A DNA stretch of 64,000 nucleotides. Source: Symbiodinium natans (lineage: Eukaryota > Sar > Dinophyceae > Suessiales > Symbiodiniaceae). The position numbers and the translations under genes are program-made. The notes beneath the pieces are model-generated. The model made no database searches and was not told the origin of the DNA. It worked only from the letters and a program-made list of their open reading frames with translations. Location: positions 43,501-107,500 of the forward strand of contig CAJNDS010002134.1 of NCBI GenBank assembly GCA_905221605.1, read 5' to 3'. Of this stretch, positions 12,101 to 19,200 are shown piece by piece (the first letter of the stretch is position 1; each line of letters opens with the position of its first letter).

Positions 12101-14865
12101 GACTTGAGGATGCTCCTCAAACCCTGCGTTTAGGGTCTAGGGTGTAGGGTTTAGGGTTTAGGGTTTAGTGTTTAGGGTTTAGGGTATGGGCCGTGGGTTT
12201 TCATGTAAGCAAAGACATCGTAGCGGCGCGATAGGACAGGTGGCATAAACTGCTTGGCAGACATGTCCTCCAGCTTCTCGAAAGTGCCCCGATTGACCTG
12301 CCCGCTGGCCGGCAGCAAAGAACGGCATTTTGGGGAAGCATCAGCGTTCAGGGTTTAGGGTTGAAGGTTTAGGGTTTAGGGTTTAGGGTTTAGGGTTTGG
12401 GGTTTGGGGTTTAGGGTTTGGGGTTGGAGCTTCGGGTTTTGGGTTTAGGGGGGTTTAAAGTGACCTGCCGCAACCTTTCCGACTTCAGAACCTTCCCAAA
12501 CCCTCGATCGTAAGAAGCTACTGGTTTGCAGGATGGTGGGGGGGGGGGGGGGGGGCTATGGGAGGCAGTTCCCAGTTCAGGGGGATTTCGAAGACTCCGG
12601 CACAAAGAGGTAACAATCTGCAAAGCCCAGATCCCCAGATCCTAACCCCTAACCGTAAACCCTCAGCCCCTAAACCCCCTCACCCCGCCCTCCCCCCCCC
12701 CCCCAACAAAAAGAATAACAAGAAACACATGAGACCCCGTGTGCACCTCAGGAAAGGCCGCAGCCACGGCGCCCAGGCCCACCCCCACCAGGATGGTTGA
12801 GATGGCCTCCAACGGGCTTAGGGCTTAGGACCAAGGCTTAGGGTTTAGGGTTTAGGGTTTAGGGTTCAGGTCTAGGGTCTAGGGTCTAGGGTCTAGGGTC
12901 TAATCTAGGCTAGGTTTAGGGTTTAGGGTTTAGGTTTAGGGTTTGGGGTTTGGGGTTTAGGTTTAGGGTTTAGGGTTTAGGGTTTTTTTAGGGTTTAGGG
13001 TTTAGGGTTTAGGGTTTAGGGTTTAGGGTTTAGGGTTTAGGGTTTAGGGTTTAGGGTTTAGGGTTTAGGGTTTAGGGTTTAGGGTTCAGGGTTTAGGCGG
13101 TTTAGGCGGTTTAGGCGGTTTAGGGTTTAGGGTTTAGGAAGCGGAAGCGGGGCAATATTGCGAGGTGGGAGGAGGGGTCCCTTTTTTTGGGGGGATGGCT
13201 TTTTTCCGGGGCTCATGAAGGGGCACCCCTACGGTGGGAGATACACTTGTGGCTCCTAGCTGCTGAGTTGGAGGGTGGGTGTATTGGAATGGGTGGGGTG
13301 TGACGATATTTCAACACTCGCATCACTGCTCCTTCAATTCAATTGCCTTCTAGCCGACAGAGAAGTCCAGAAGGGTTTAGGGTCTTACGGGGTATCTGAC
13401 CACTTCTCTCAAATATGGGCCCTTTTGGGGTCCTCAACTTAAGGCGGCCTCTCTTATTGAGGGTAACCAGAGAAAAGACCACCGTTTTGACAACTGCCCT
13501 AAACCCTAAACCCTAAACCCTAAACCCTAAACCCTAAACCCTAAACCCTAAACCCTAAACCCTAAACCCTAAACCGTATGGCTTGGGGATTACCAGGATT
13601 TCGGGCTTGCGCGACTCTCCAAGGGTGAAGGCCTGCCAAGAAAGGGTTCATCCTGACAACTTTGAGGGTCCGATGCCATAACCCAGATGGATTCTTCGGG
13701 CACAGAAGGACTTTTTGGGATTTAGGGCTTAGGGTCGAGCGAAAAGGCTTGGTAAACCCCAAACCCTAAACCCTAAACCCTAAACCCTACACCCTAAACC
13801 CGAAACCCTAAACCCTAAACCCTAAACCCAAGCCCAAACCTCAACCTCCTCGCTTTGGGGGCTTGGAACTCAAGAGCTTCGATGGCGGGCGCCGGCCTCG
13901 GGAATGGGCCATGACTGCTTTTGTATGACGTTGTTCACCACCAGAGTGATGGCCTCGGATGGGTTTAGGGTTTGGGGTCTAGGGTTTAGCGTTCAGGGTG
14001 CAGGGTTTAGGGTTTTGGGTGTAGGGTTTAGGGTTGTACTTGGAGGTTCAAGGCTTTCATACGTGGAGTTATAAGTAGGGATGGTGAGGGCGACGGAAGG
14101 ATGCCGCACTTGATGAGCACAATGGCATTCCTAGACCGTTGCCCGCTTACCCTACACCCTAGGCCCTAAACCCTGACAAAGGAACCCAGAACCCCAAAGA
14201 GAGCGCCAAAAGGCACCACTTCCTGCAAACAAAGCTGAACTTAACGCACAGCTTGGAGTGCGGAGCTGTTGGTACAAGCCCCTTCTAACCCTCGTAGACG
14301 ATGAGCAAGCCCCTTCTACTAAACTCTGAAACGTAACCCCTAAACCCTAAACCCTAAACCCTAAACCCTAAACCCTAAACCCTAAACCCTAAACCCTAAA
14401 CCCTAAACCCTAAACCCTAAACCCTAAACCCTAAACCCGACCCCAAACCCTAGCCTCAAAGCCACCTTGGAAAGACGCGAACTTGGGCTCGCGCCAGCAA
14501 GCTGACCTCGGAGCAAGACCAGGGTTCAGGATAGCTTAGGGTTTAGGGTTTAGGGCTGGGGTTTGGGGTTTGGGGTTTGCTCTTAAAACATAACCCCGAG
14601 AAAAATGGAAGCTGGGAAAATTCTGGGTAAATTCTGGGGGTTAAGCTGTGGTGCTGCATGCAACAGAGGGGTTGCCTGAATTCGGGAGTGAAGGGTTCTT
14701 AGATCTGGATTGCCGGATTAGGGAATACGTGATAAAGGTGGAATCTGACTCCCCCTCAACGCTCAAGAGCAAGCCCAAGATCAAATGCAGCCGATGAGCC
14801 AGCAACAGAACGTCCGTTGCATCGATCGTCAGATCCGATATGGGATCCGGCCCCGCTGCCACCAT
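1..14865 (-). CDS. Na+/H+ exchanger (CPA1, NHE/NHX-like) gene, multi-exon, 3' end off window
   Basis: Spliced minus-strand exons give one open frame with the order of features expected of a CPA1 cation/proton antiporter: a first membrane helix (WPIPEAISTILVGVG), PIIFAEGYGMK, FLGTLISAL, the cation-site region AMISSTDPVTTLAIF, GESILNDAVAIALF, a STLIGVAGGLATAF helix, AAEACNLSGI, VFILLGLGVF, NVYPLSFLANR and MAGLRGVIAF. Such proteins exchange Na+ or K+ for H+ across plasma or organelle membranes. From 13953 down to 1 every junction keeps phase. I count 21 donors: 14 GC, 6 GT, 1 GA; 17 of 22 acceptors are AG followed by G. Exons are 24-106 nt. An extra segment of about 35 residues (exon 12192-12297) lies before PIIFAEG. 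The exons at 5668 and 7011 are tentative, as is the first exon near 14.8 kb. Homology is recognised from family memory, not a search; the junction logic makes the call strong. Confidence 0.88.
51..157 (+). repeat. GGGTTGA heptamer array
   Basis: Tandem GGGTTGA, a one-base variant of the TTTAGGG telomeric heptamer. It lies in an NHE intron. Confidence 0.95.
773..870. mobile_element. MITE family B copy
   Basis: Palindromic element: GGGATGTTCCCCCCTTATAC at one end, GGGGGGACATCCC at the other, with inner arms AACAGTCCTTAATAGGGATT and CCCTGTTAAGGGCTGTT. Related copies lie at 7779, 48906, 50845, 53959, 55958 and 56427. Confidence 0.85.
928..966 (-). CDS. NHE exon: GGHQNFFLCTTAI
   Basis: 39 nt, phase 0 at both ends. 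Acceptor is CTGCAG/GGC; donor is GC (ATA/GCC). It matches the hydrophobic TT-motif helix after the GLRG segment. The plus-strand reading of the same stretch is treated as a shadow. Confidence 0.7.
1455..1529 (-). CDS. NHE exon with MAGLRGVIAF signature
   Basis: 75 nt, 25 codons, phase 0/0. It contains VWMAGLRGVIAFICALGFP, the strongly conserved GLRG helix of CPA1 exchangers. Acceptor TGAG/GAG, donor GC (AAG/GCC). Confidence 0.9.
1659..1716 (-). CDS. NHE exon: NVYPLSFLANRVS
   Basis: 58 nt. NVYPLSFLAN corresponds to the conserved FPLSFL-type motif just before the GLRG helix. Acceptor TGAG/G at 1717; GC donor chosen because it restores phase with the next exon. Confidence 0.85.
1755..1865. repeat. 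CCCTAAA array
   Basis: Degenerate CCCTAAA repeats in the NHE intron between the exons at 1716 and 2136. Confidence 0.95.
2136..2179 (-). CDS. NHE exon: VAWTAVACLIGRAV
   Basis: 44 nt. CLIGRA precedes the PLSFL motif, as in the family. Acceptor GGAG/GTG; GC donor GTGCT/GCC joins in phase to give AVLNVYPL. Confidence 0.85.
2194..2282. repeat. TTTAGGG array
   Basis: About 12 near-perfect TTTAGGG units upstream (in the minus sense) of the exon at 2179. Confidence 0.97.
2695..2758 (-). CDS. NHE exon: EVFILLGLGVFMIQG
   Basis: 64 nt. Matches the ETFIFLYLG-type helix of exchangers. Acceptor TCGAG/C; donor CTG/GTGGGG. Confidence 0.85.
2964..3087. mobile_element. MITE family A copy (full palindrome)
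   Basis: TACTTGGAGGTTCATGGGTA on the left and its complement TACCCATGAACCTTCAAGTA on the right, about 124 bp in all, coding nothing. Reference copy for family A, which has about 20 full or partial copies in the window. Confidence 0.92.
3527..3579 (-). CDS. NHE exon: VTRQIFLPTVELIASLC, GA donor
   Basis: 53 nt. Joined to the next exon it reads SLCDEVFILLGLG, the expected helix. The only in-phase donor is GA (TGCGA/GACTTATG), a class known in dinoflagellates. Confidence 0.75.
3985..4157. repeat. TTTAGGG/TTCAGGG array
   Basis: About 24 units ending exactly at the GT donor of the exon at 4159-4191, read on the minus strand. Confidence 0.95.
4159..4191 (-). CDS. NHE exon: SCCVLQIHGMK; intron starts with telomeric heptamers
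   Basis: 33 nt, phase 0/0. The donor AAG/GTAAACCCTAAACCC lies directly in a CCCTAAA array, so the intron begins with the heptamer tract. The identity of the peptide is the weakest of the phased exons, because about ten residues expected here are missing. Confidence 0.55.
4669..4722 (-). CDS. NHE exon: VLAYVPFLAAEACNLSGI
   Basis: 54 nt, 18 codons, phase 0/0. AAEACNLSGI is the conserved AE-LSGI motif. Acceptor TTGAG/GTT, donor ATT/GTAGCC. Confidence 0.88.
5341..5457. repeat. Poly-C/CCCCCA tract
   Basis: Almost pure C with scattered A and T. It generates long proline-rich or glycine-rich open frames that are not genes. Confidence 0.95.
5668..5691 (-). CDS. Tentative 24-nt NHE microexon (RIRVHGDS)
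   Basis: Flanked by CCCAG and a GC donor, phase 0/0. It would supply the hydrophilic loop between the LLKSARLG and VLAYVPF exons. The peptide has no diagnostic motif. Confidence 0.35.
5862..5940. repeat. TTTAGGG/TTCAGGG array
   Basis: Tandem heptamers. The following 5940-6030 is a degenerate GGGTTTGGGG continuation. I see no exon between 5.75 and 6.98 kb that I can defend. Confidence 0.9.
7011..7054 (-). CDS. NHE exon: GLATAFLLKSARLG
   Basis: 44 nt. Joins in phase after the exon at 7320 to read STLIGVAGGLATAFLLKSAR, matching the STLLG helix of plant-type exchangers. Acceptor CCAGAG/GT; GC donor tentative. Confidence 0.7.
7062..7265. repeat. TTTAGGG array
   Basis: About 27 units with a few AGGA interruptions, filling most of the NHE intron between the exons at 7320 and 7054. 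Confidence 0.97.
7320..7380 (-). CDS. NHE exon whose 3' splice site is a MITE terminus
   Basis: 61 nt reading WRIVLNFLKVFAASTLIGV, in phase after GSFADL. The acceptor is CCTCCAAG/TGG, which is the end of the terminal inverted repeat of the palindromic element at 7381-7483. Donor GCAG/GC. Confidence 0.85.
7381..7483. mobile_element. MITE family A copy at an NHE 3' splice site
   Basis: Begins CTTGGAGGTTC; the far end carries CACCCATGAACCTCC. Its left terminus, read on the minus strand as CCTCCAAG, is the acceptor of the exon at 7320-7380. Confidence 0.85.
7779..7870. mobile_element. MITE family B copy
   Basis: GGATGTTCCCCCTTATACTA at the left and GGGGGAACATCCC at the right, in the NHE intron 7381-8959. 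Confidence 0.85.
8320..8576. mobile_element. Two or three clustered MITE family A copies
   Basis: Partial copy 8320-8405, half copy 8409-8440, full copy 8461-8576 with a TTTAGGG stretch between. Nested or serial insertion in one intron. Confidence 0.8.
8960..9025 (-). CDS. NHE exon: GESILNDAVAIALF
   Basis: 66 nt, 22 codons, phase 0/0. Carries the diagnostic GES-LNDAVAI helix. Acceptor CCCAG/GTT, donor CTG/GTGAGC. Confidence 0.92.
9410..9478 (-). CDS. NHE exon: VTTLAIFKEQSLAEKGRG
   Basis: 69 nt, 23 codons, phase 0/0. Begins right after the DP of the ion-binding motif. Acceptor CCAGAG/GTC, GC donor TCG/GCTCC. Confidence 0.9.
9739..9764 (-). CDS. NHE 26-nt microexon carrying SSTDP
   Basis: 26 nt reading AMISSTDP after joining; it supplies the family's STDP ion-site motif. 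Both neighbours fit exactly in phase (TTCG/GC upstream, AAAG/GA acceptor, CCT/GC donor). Confidence 0.85.
10193..10271 (-). CDS. NHE exon: VPLTGGITLGLAECLAFG
   Basis: 79 nt. Ends in LAECLAFG, which leads into the STDP microexon. Acceptor GCCAG/GTC, GC donor. Confidence 0.85.
10860..11014. repeat. TTTAGGG array
   Basis: Tandem heptamers in the NHE intron between 11102 and 10271. Confidence 0.95.
11102..11145 (-). CDS. NHE exon: ILLHAFLGTLISAL
   Basis: 44 nt. FLGTLIS is a conserved family helix. Acceptor CCCAG/GA, donor CTG/GTGGGG. Confidence 0.9.
11718..11759 (-). CDS. NHE exon: YGMKSQQFFDNIT
   Basis: 42 nt. The GC-AG junction with the exon ending at 11890 rebuilds IIFAEGYGMK exactly (GAA G / GT TAC). 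Confidence 0.9.
11890..11946 (-). CDS. NHE exon: LDPRLVFIAPIIFAEG
   Basis: 57 nt. Contains PIIFAEG, equivalent to the LPPIIF-AG motif. Acceptor CGAAG/CG in phase with the exon at 12192; GC donor. Confidence 0.9.
12192..12297 (-). CDS. NHE exon coding a hydrophilic insertion
   Basis: 106 nt, begins VNRGTFEKLEDMSAKQF and ends VFAYMKTH. Both ends are in phase with neighbouring NHE exons (AG/GTC; CACG/GC). It forms a loop between the first helix and PIIFAEG that I do not recall in animal or plant members. Confidence 0.75.
12747..12806 (-). CDS. NHE exon: AISTILVGVGLGAV helix
   Basis: 60 nt, 20 codons, phase 0/0. First conserved membrane helix. Acceptor GGAG/GCC, donor GAG/GTGCAC. Confidence 0.88.
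12838..13137. repeat. TTTAGGG array, about 300 bp
   Basis: One of the longest arrays here, with GTCTAGG and GGCGGTTTA variants, in the intron upstream of the exon at 12806. Confidence 0.97.
13497..13576. repeat. CCCTAAA array
   Basis: About 11 perfect units in the opposite orientation to the array at 12838-13137. Both lie in the same NHE intron. Confidence 0.97.
13897..13953 (-). CDS. NHE exon: AITLVVNNVIQKQSWPIPE
   Basis: 57 nt, 19 codons, phase 0/0. WPIPE joined to AISTILVG reproduces the IPE-helix start typical of exchangers. GC donor. Confidence 0.82.
14336..14440. repeat. CCCTAAA array
   Basis: About 14 units. The flanking stretches 14.0-14.3 and 14.45-14.65 kb hold a half family-A MITE (14038-14082) and no clear exon. 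Confidence 0.95.
14745..14865 (-). CDS. Possible NHE first exon (MVAAGPDPIS...)
   Basis: An ATG at 14865 opens a frame with an acidic start and a hydrophobic helix, TDVLLLAHRLHLILGLLL. It lies upstream of the exchanger on the same strand, but its link to the exon at 13953 is unproven and other frames here are also open. Confidence 0.35.
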
Positions 14866-14871
14866 GTTGGG

Positions 14872-14909
14872 GGTTTAGGGTTTAGGGCTTAGGGCTTAGG
14901 GCCTAGGGT

Positions 14910-14948
<39 letters not shown>

Positions 14949-14992
14949 GGTTTAGGGTTTAGGGTTTAGAGTTTAGGGTTTAGGGTTTAGGG
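14872..14992. repeat. TTTAGGG/GGGTTGA array
   Basis: Mixed heptamer array. Between here and 15.3 kb I see no defensible gene. Confidence 0.93.
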
Positions 14993-15324
14993 CTCAAGCG
15001 AGTTTAGGGCGTAGCGTTTGGGTTCTCAAGGTCGTGAGGCTAGATGCGGTTTGGGCTTCATCGGTCTTGAAGGTCGGTTTGTCAAGGTTTCTTGAGGAGC
15101 ATAGGGTCATGCAAGCTCAGAATGTGGACATGCTCGACATGTTAAAGACACATCGCTACAGACACATCTGCTGGGTGCAAGCCACAGGCCCGAAACCGAA
15201 CCATGGCAACTCGGTTCTTTGGGTTTACGGAGTCATTGGATATTTGTTGGTGTGTGTGTGTTCCTGAGAGCCAGCACATTGTGGCCGTCGCCAAACTGAG
15301 CGGGCGGTTGTCAGCAGAAGCTTT

Positions 15325-15493
15325 ACTTCTTAGGGTAGCTACATGGCCCCTTAGTATGGGCCCTTAAAAGGGTACCCATTATGTGCCCTTTATATACCCT
15401 GTACAGATTAAGGTCCCATACATCAGAAACCTGCAAAGGATGCAAAGGAGGTTAGGGACCATAGTAAGGGCCCATGAAACTATCCTCAGATTG
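15325..15493. mobile_element. Palindromic MITE-like element
   Basis: GGGTAGCTACATGGCCCCTT at the left pairs with the right end, whose complement reads GGATAGTTTCATGGGCCCTT. Not obviously one of families A-G. Confidence 0.7.
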
Positions 15494-15724
15494 CTAGACC
15501 CAAGAGTAGCCTAGGAATAAAGAAGGGCACCTGTTTGGTGTAAAGGAGGTTTAGAAGGGAACCTAACAAGGAAAAGAGGGCATGCTGTAGGGCCTCGTTT
15601 AGGGTTTAAATTGCGTGGGAGCTTACGGAACCCTACCAAAAGCCCTCAAACCTTGAAAACTTAGACGCAAAGCCACCCTGGAAGAGCTGCGGCCGCTCAC
15701 TAGCACCAGCACTGCATTTCTTGT

Positions 15725-15768
15725 CCCTAAACCCTAAACCCTAAACCCTAAACCCTAAACCCTAAACC

Positions 15769-15800
<32 letters not shown>

Positions 15801-15813
15801 ACCCTAAACCCTA
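15725..15813. repeat. CCCTAAA/CCCTCAA array, retrotransposon target
   Basis: Heptamer array interrupted by the copia-type element; its last CCCTA (15809-15813) is the left target duplication. Confidence 0.95.
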
Positions 15814-16033
15814 TACGGGGGGCAACCGAAGGAGGACAGGGAACAAAACAGTCAACCCCAACAGAAGCCCTTGATCCCCTGGACCAACCAACACCAAACC
15901 AAACCCAAAAGACCAAGCACCCTTTTCTCACTAAGTGCACTGTCATCTTGAGCCAAAAAAGATTTCCGGGTTCGTTGACCCTTTTCAACTCCCATCACCA
16001 ACTTCTTTCTACAATACCAGTTGCAGCTCCGCA
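15814..16033 (-). repeat. 3' LTR of copia-type element
   Basis: 220 bp, by eye identical to 25490-25709. Bordered at 15809-15813 by CCCTA. Confidence 0.95.
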
Positions 16034-16045
16034 CTCCCCCTGTCC
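16034..16045 (-). promoter_or_regulatory. Polypurine tract
   Basis: Minus strand GGACAGGGGGAG lies directly against the TG start of the 3' LTR, the expected site of plus-strand priming. Confidence 0.8.
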
Positions 16046-16219
16046 TAGGATTTCCTAGGACACATTGGAGGTGCAGTTCTTTGGCCAAAAACCGCCATTT
16101 AGGCAGTAGCCAGCTGCTTAAAATGCACATTATGGTTTTACGTCATCCAGGACGAACCTTCAGCTCATTGGCCGAATCCCTTACCATTGAGGATTTCTTC
16201 ACCTCGCACTTGAAAAAAT

Positions 16220-19200
16220 TCACGTTCCAGCGGCCCGTTCCTCACCAAGGAACTCAGCATTCACCACCCAGCCATCCTTGAGGCAATGCTTACAAAGCGT
16301 CTTAGCCCTGGGCTGTGAATATCGCAGAACATCACAGTCACTGCTTGCGTGCATACAGTTCCCACCCACTGTTGTATACAAAGTGGCACTCGCAGGAATA
16401 ACCACCGCTTTCTTGATCCACAGCCATTTATACAGCCGTCGAAAGAGGCACCATGCCAGTTCCCAGAGTATAATTGCTGCCACCAAATACGCAACAAGGT
16501 CTGAATTGTTGATAACCATTTCAATACCTTGAGCCAGAACCATCACCGTAGATGTGTTAGCGACCTTGCACACCCCTTCTTCCGAGCAAAAGAAACCAGC
16601 AGTTGACACTTCTTCGCCACCAGTTGCCATCCCTTGCAGAGATGCAGCCACCATCATGACCGCCATTGCAAGCGAGGCCCTCTTCAAGTCAGTCCCTTGT
16701 ACCAACAGTCGGAGACCCCAAAGTGCCTTTTGCTTTGCATACACCTGTCCACTCATCAACTTGGTCAACAGGTCAGCGATCATATACTCACCGCGAAGGT
16801 GCGCTATCACCATATAACCACGGTCCACCAGAGACCTGACACCGGCTGCTCGAATTCTCAGGTGTCTTGTCCTCCAGCTTCCAGCAGGATATTGAATGAT
16901 CGAGCACGTCGAAACCGAATCTGTATACAGCACTTTTTGCAGCGATTCTTCACCTGTTCCAACCCAAGCGGCAATTATAGGGGTGCACGACTGAATCATC
17001 GTTGCTCCCTCTATGGACGCATGTAATTCAGCTTCAGCTGTACTTAAAGCCACCGTTGATTGTCTCTGTGTTGCCCACATCACTGGACAGTCACCCCACA
17101 CCGCCACCGCTCCTGAGTGGCTCTTTTCATTTTCACCTGCTGCAAAGCTGGCATCCGCGTAGGACTCCACCACCTTAACGCCTCGTCCATAACGCAACAC
17201 CTCATTTCTTTCTTTTTCGCATGTTGCGATTGCTCCGAACGTCAAGCCTAACGTTGGAGTTGCAGCAAGGTATCGGAAAACCTCCTCAGCCTTTTTAACC
17301 ACAAATCGCGGCCTTCGGGATGTCCACAAAGACAACTGGCTCGTGCAGAACGCCAAATCAGGTCGAGTTTTAATTGCCACCCAGAGGAACTCCCCTACAG
17401 CACCTTGAGCCGCTCGCAAGGAAGGAATATCCACCTCCTCTTCTTCACCTGGAGTTTCTTTCACCATTGGCAGGTTACTCCCTTTTCCAGTTTCATCAAT
17501 CTGATACCCTCTTCGGTTCAGCAAATCTCTCACGAAGTCCTCCTGGTTGAGAAAGAAGCTGCCATTTCGATACCAGATTTGGACACCCAAAAACTTCAGG
17601 AATCCATCACCACAGCCTGGACCACAGAACTCGGGTTCAGAAGTTTTCCACTCCTTCCTAATCTGTTCCAAGGCCTCCCGGAGCACTGTCATAGTCCCAG
17701 CCATCAAAAAATCATCCACGTAAAGACCCATTGTCCCTACCAACTTGCTTGCACCTTCCGGCTTCTCTTGCGCCATAATAAGGAACAGACTTGGGTCTGC
17801 ATTGGACCTCTGAAAGCTCATTGCTTGTCCATCCTTTGATACCCAAGACATACCTTGAAGACGTTGGTCTCGCCACTCCACCCATGCTGCAGGACTTTCG
17901 GCCAAACCGTACAAGGCCTTTCTCACAATCCACCGCTCCTCCTTTGTGCAAAGACCCAATTTCACCGCCGCCCTTGGGGGCTGCACCACCACCAGACGCC
18001 CTTCTCTTTGCGCCCTATTCATCGGCGCCGTCAGAAAAGCTTTGGAAATGTCTAAGCCAGCGATGATCCACACCATATATGCTGCGTGCCTCACTTGACA
18101 CCTGAATGTAGTTGAATCTAAACCTGGAGCGTACAGCGAGTGACGACTGAGGGACCTCGGCCCTTCATATTCTGTAGCTGCCGTTGACGAAATAAAATTT
18201 CCACATGCACAGATACGGGCACGTCGCCTCCCTGTCCCTTGCTTCCGGGTAAACACCACCAGACTGGGAACGTACTCAATCACCGGTGCATTAGGCTCTT
18301 CCGCCAATTTGTCCAGCTTTTCTTGAGTTGTTGGTTCCACCACCTCCAACTCTTTCACCAAAGACGTCACCTCGTCCGACAATGATTCCCTCCACTTTTC
18401 CAGCTCTTGCATGGCTTCTTGCGTAGGGATTGTTTTTGTTTGCAGGAACTCAACCTCCTCTGCTGCCTCAAGCGCGGTGTTTTCTTGTACCATTTGCTGA
18501 ACTTGAGCTGCTTTGACCAAAAACTTCGAGAGCTGTTCCTCAGCCCTTTTTGCCTTAACCAGCCATTCTCTAGTCTCTGAACCTTTTTCTCCATTCGACT
18601 CATTGGCCGATCCATGGAACTCATCCAAGACGCAACATTCCTGTTCAGCAATTAGGCGTCGAATACTCAAATGCTCCTCTAGAGCCCATTGGTGCGCTTC
18701 GAACACAGCGTAGTCGACTTCCTCTGCAAGGTCGTCCAGCGAGGTCTCTTTCAACGTCATTTTTAACCACTTCCTTTTTTCACCTCCTTCAGCTTGTGGT
18801 TCCGGAAGAGGAAACTTGCATTGGAGAAGATAGCACCTATCTTTGTAGCTCAAACGCTCCATAAAAACAGGTGTGTACCCTGTCAAGGATACCCTGTTCC
18901 CTTTCCAAGGCATAGGACCATGCAGTTTTCTCGGAAAGAACGACATGAAGTTCCAGTGGATATCGACCAATTTTCCAGGTAAGACTTTCTTCCCATAGGA
19001 TTGCTCCACCACTTCAGCTCCTTCCTCTAAAACCTTTTCATCCTCAGCCCACAGCTGACCATCTTTATAGTCACCAAAGCCACACACATAATTGCAGCAA
19101 TGCTTTTCATTGTGACTATCCCTATGCAATGACACCGGAGCATTGCACGAGATCTGAAGAGCAGAAAATTTGGCTTCAGGATTGTGGTGCCTCACGAATG

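Noticed and set aside
15034-15267. 77-codon plus-strand frame
   Set aside because: No splice context, motif or composition bias; lies between heptamer arrays.
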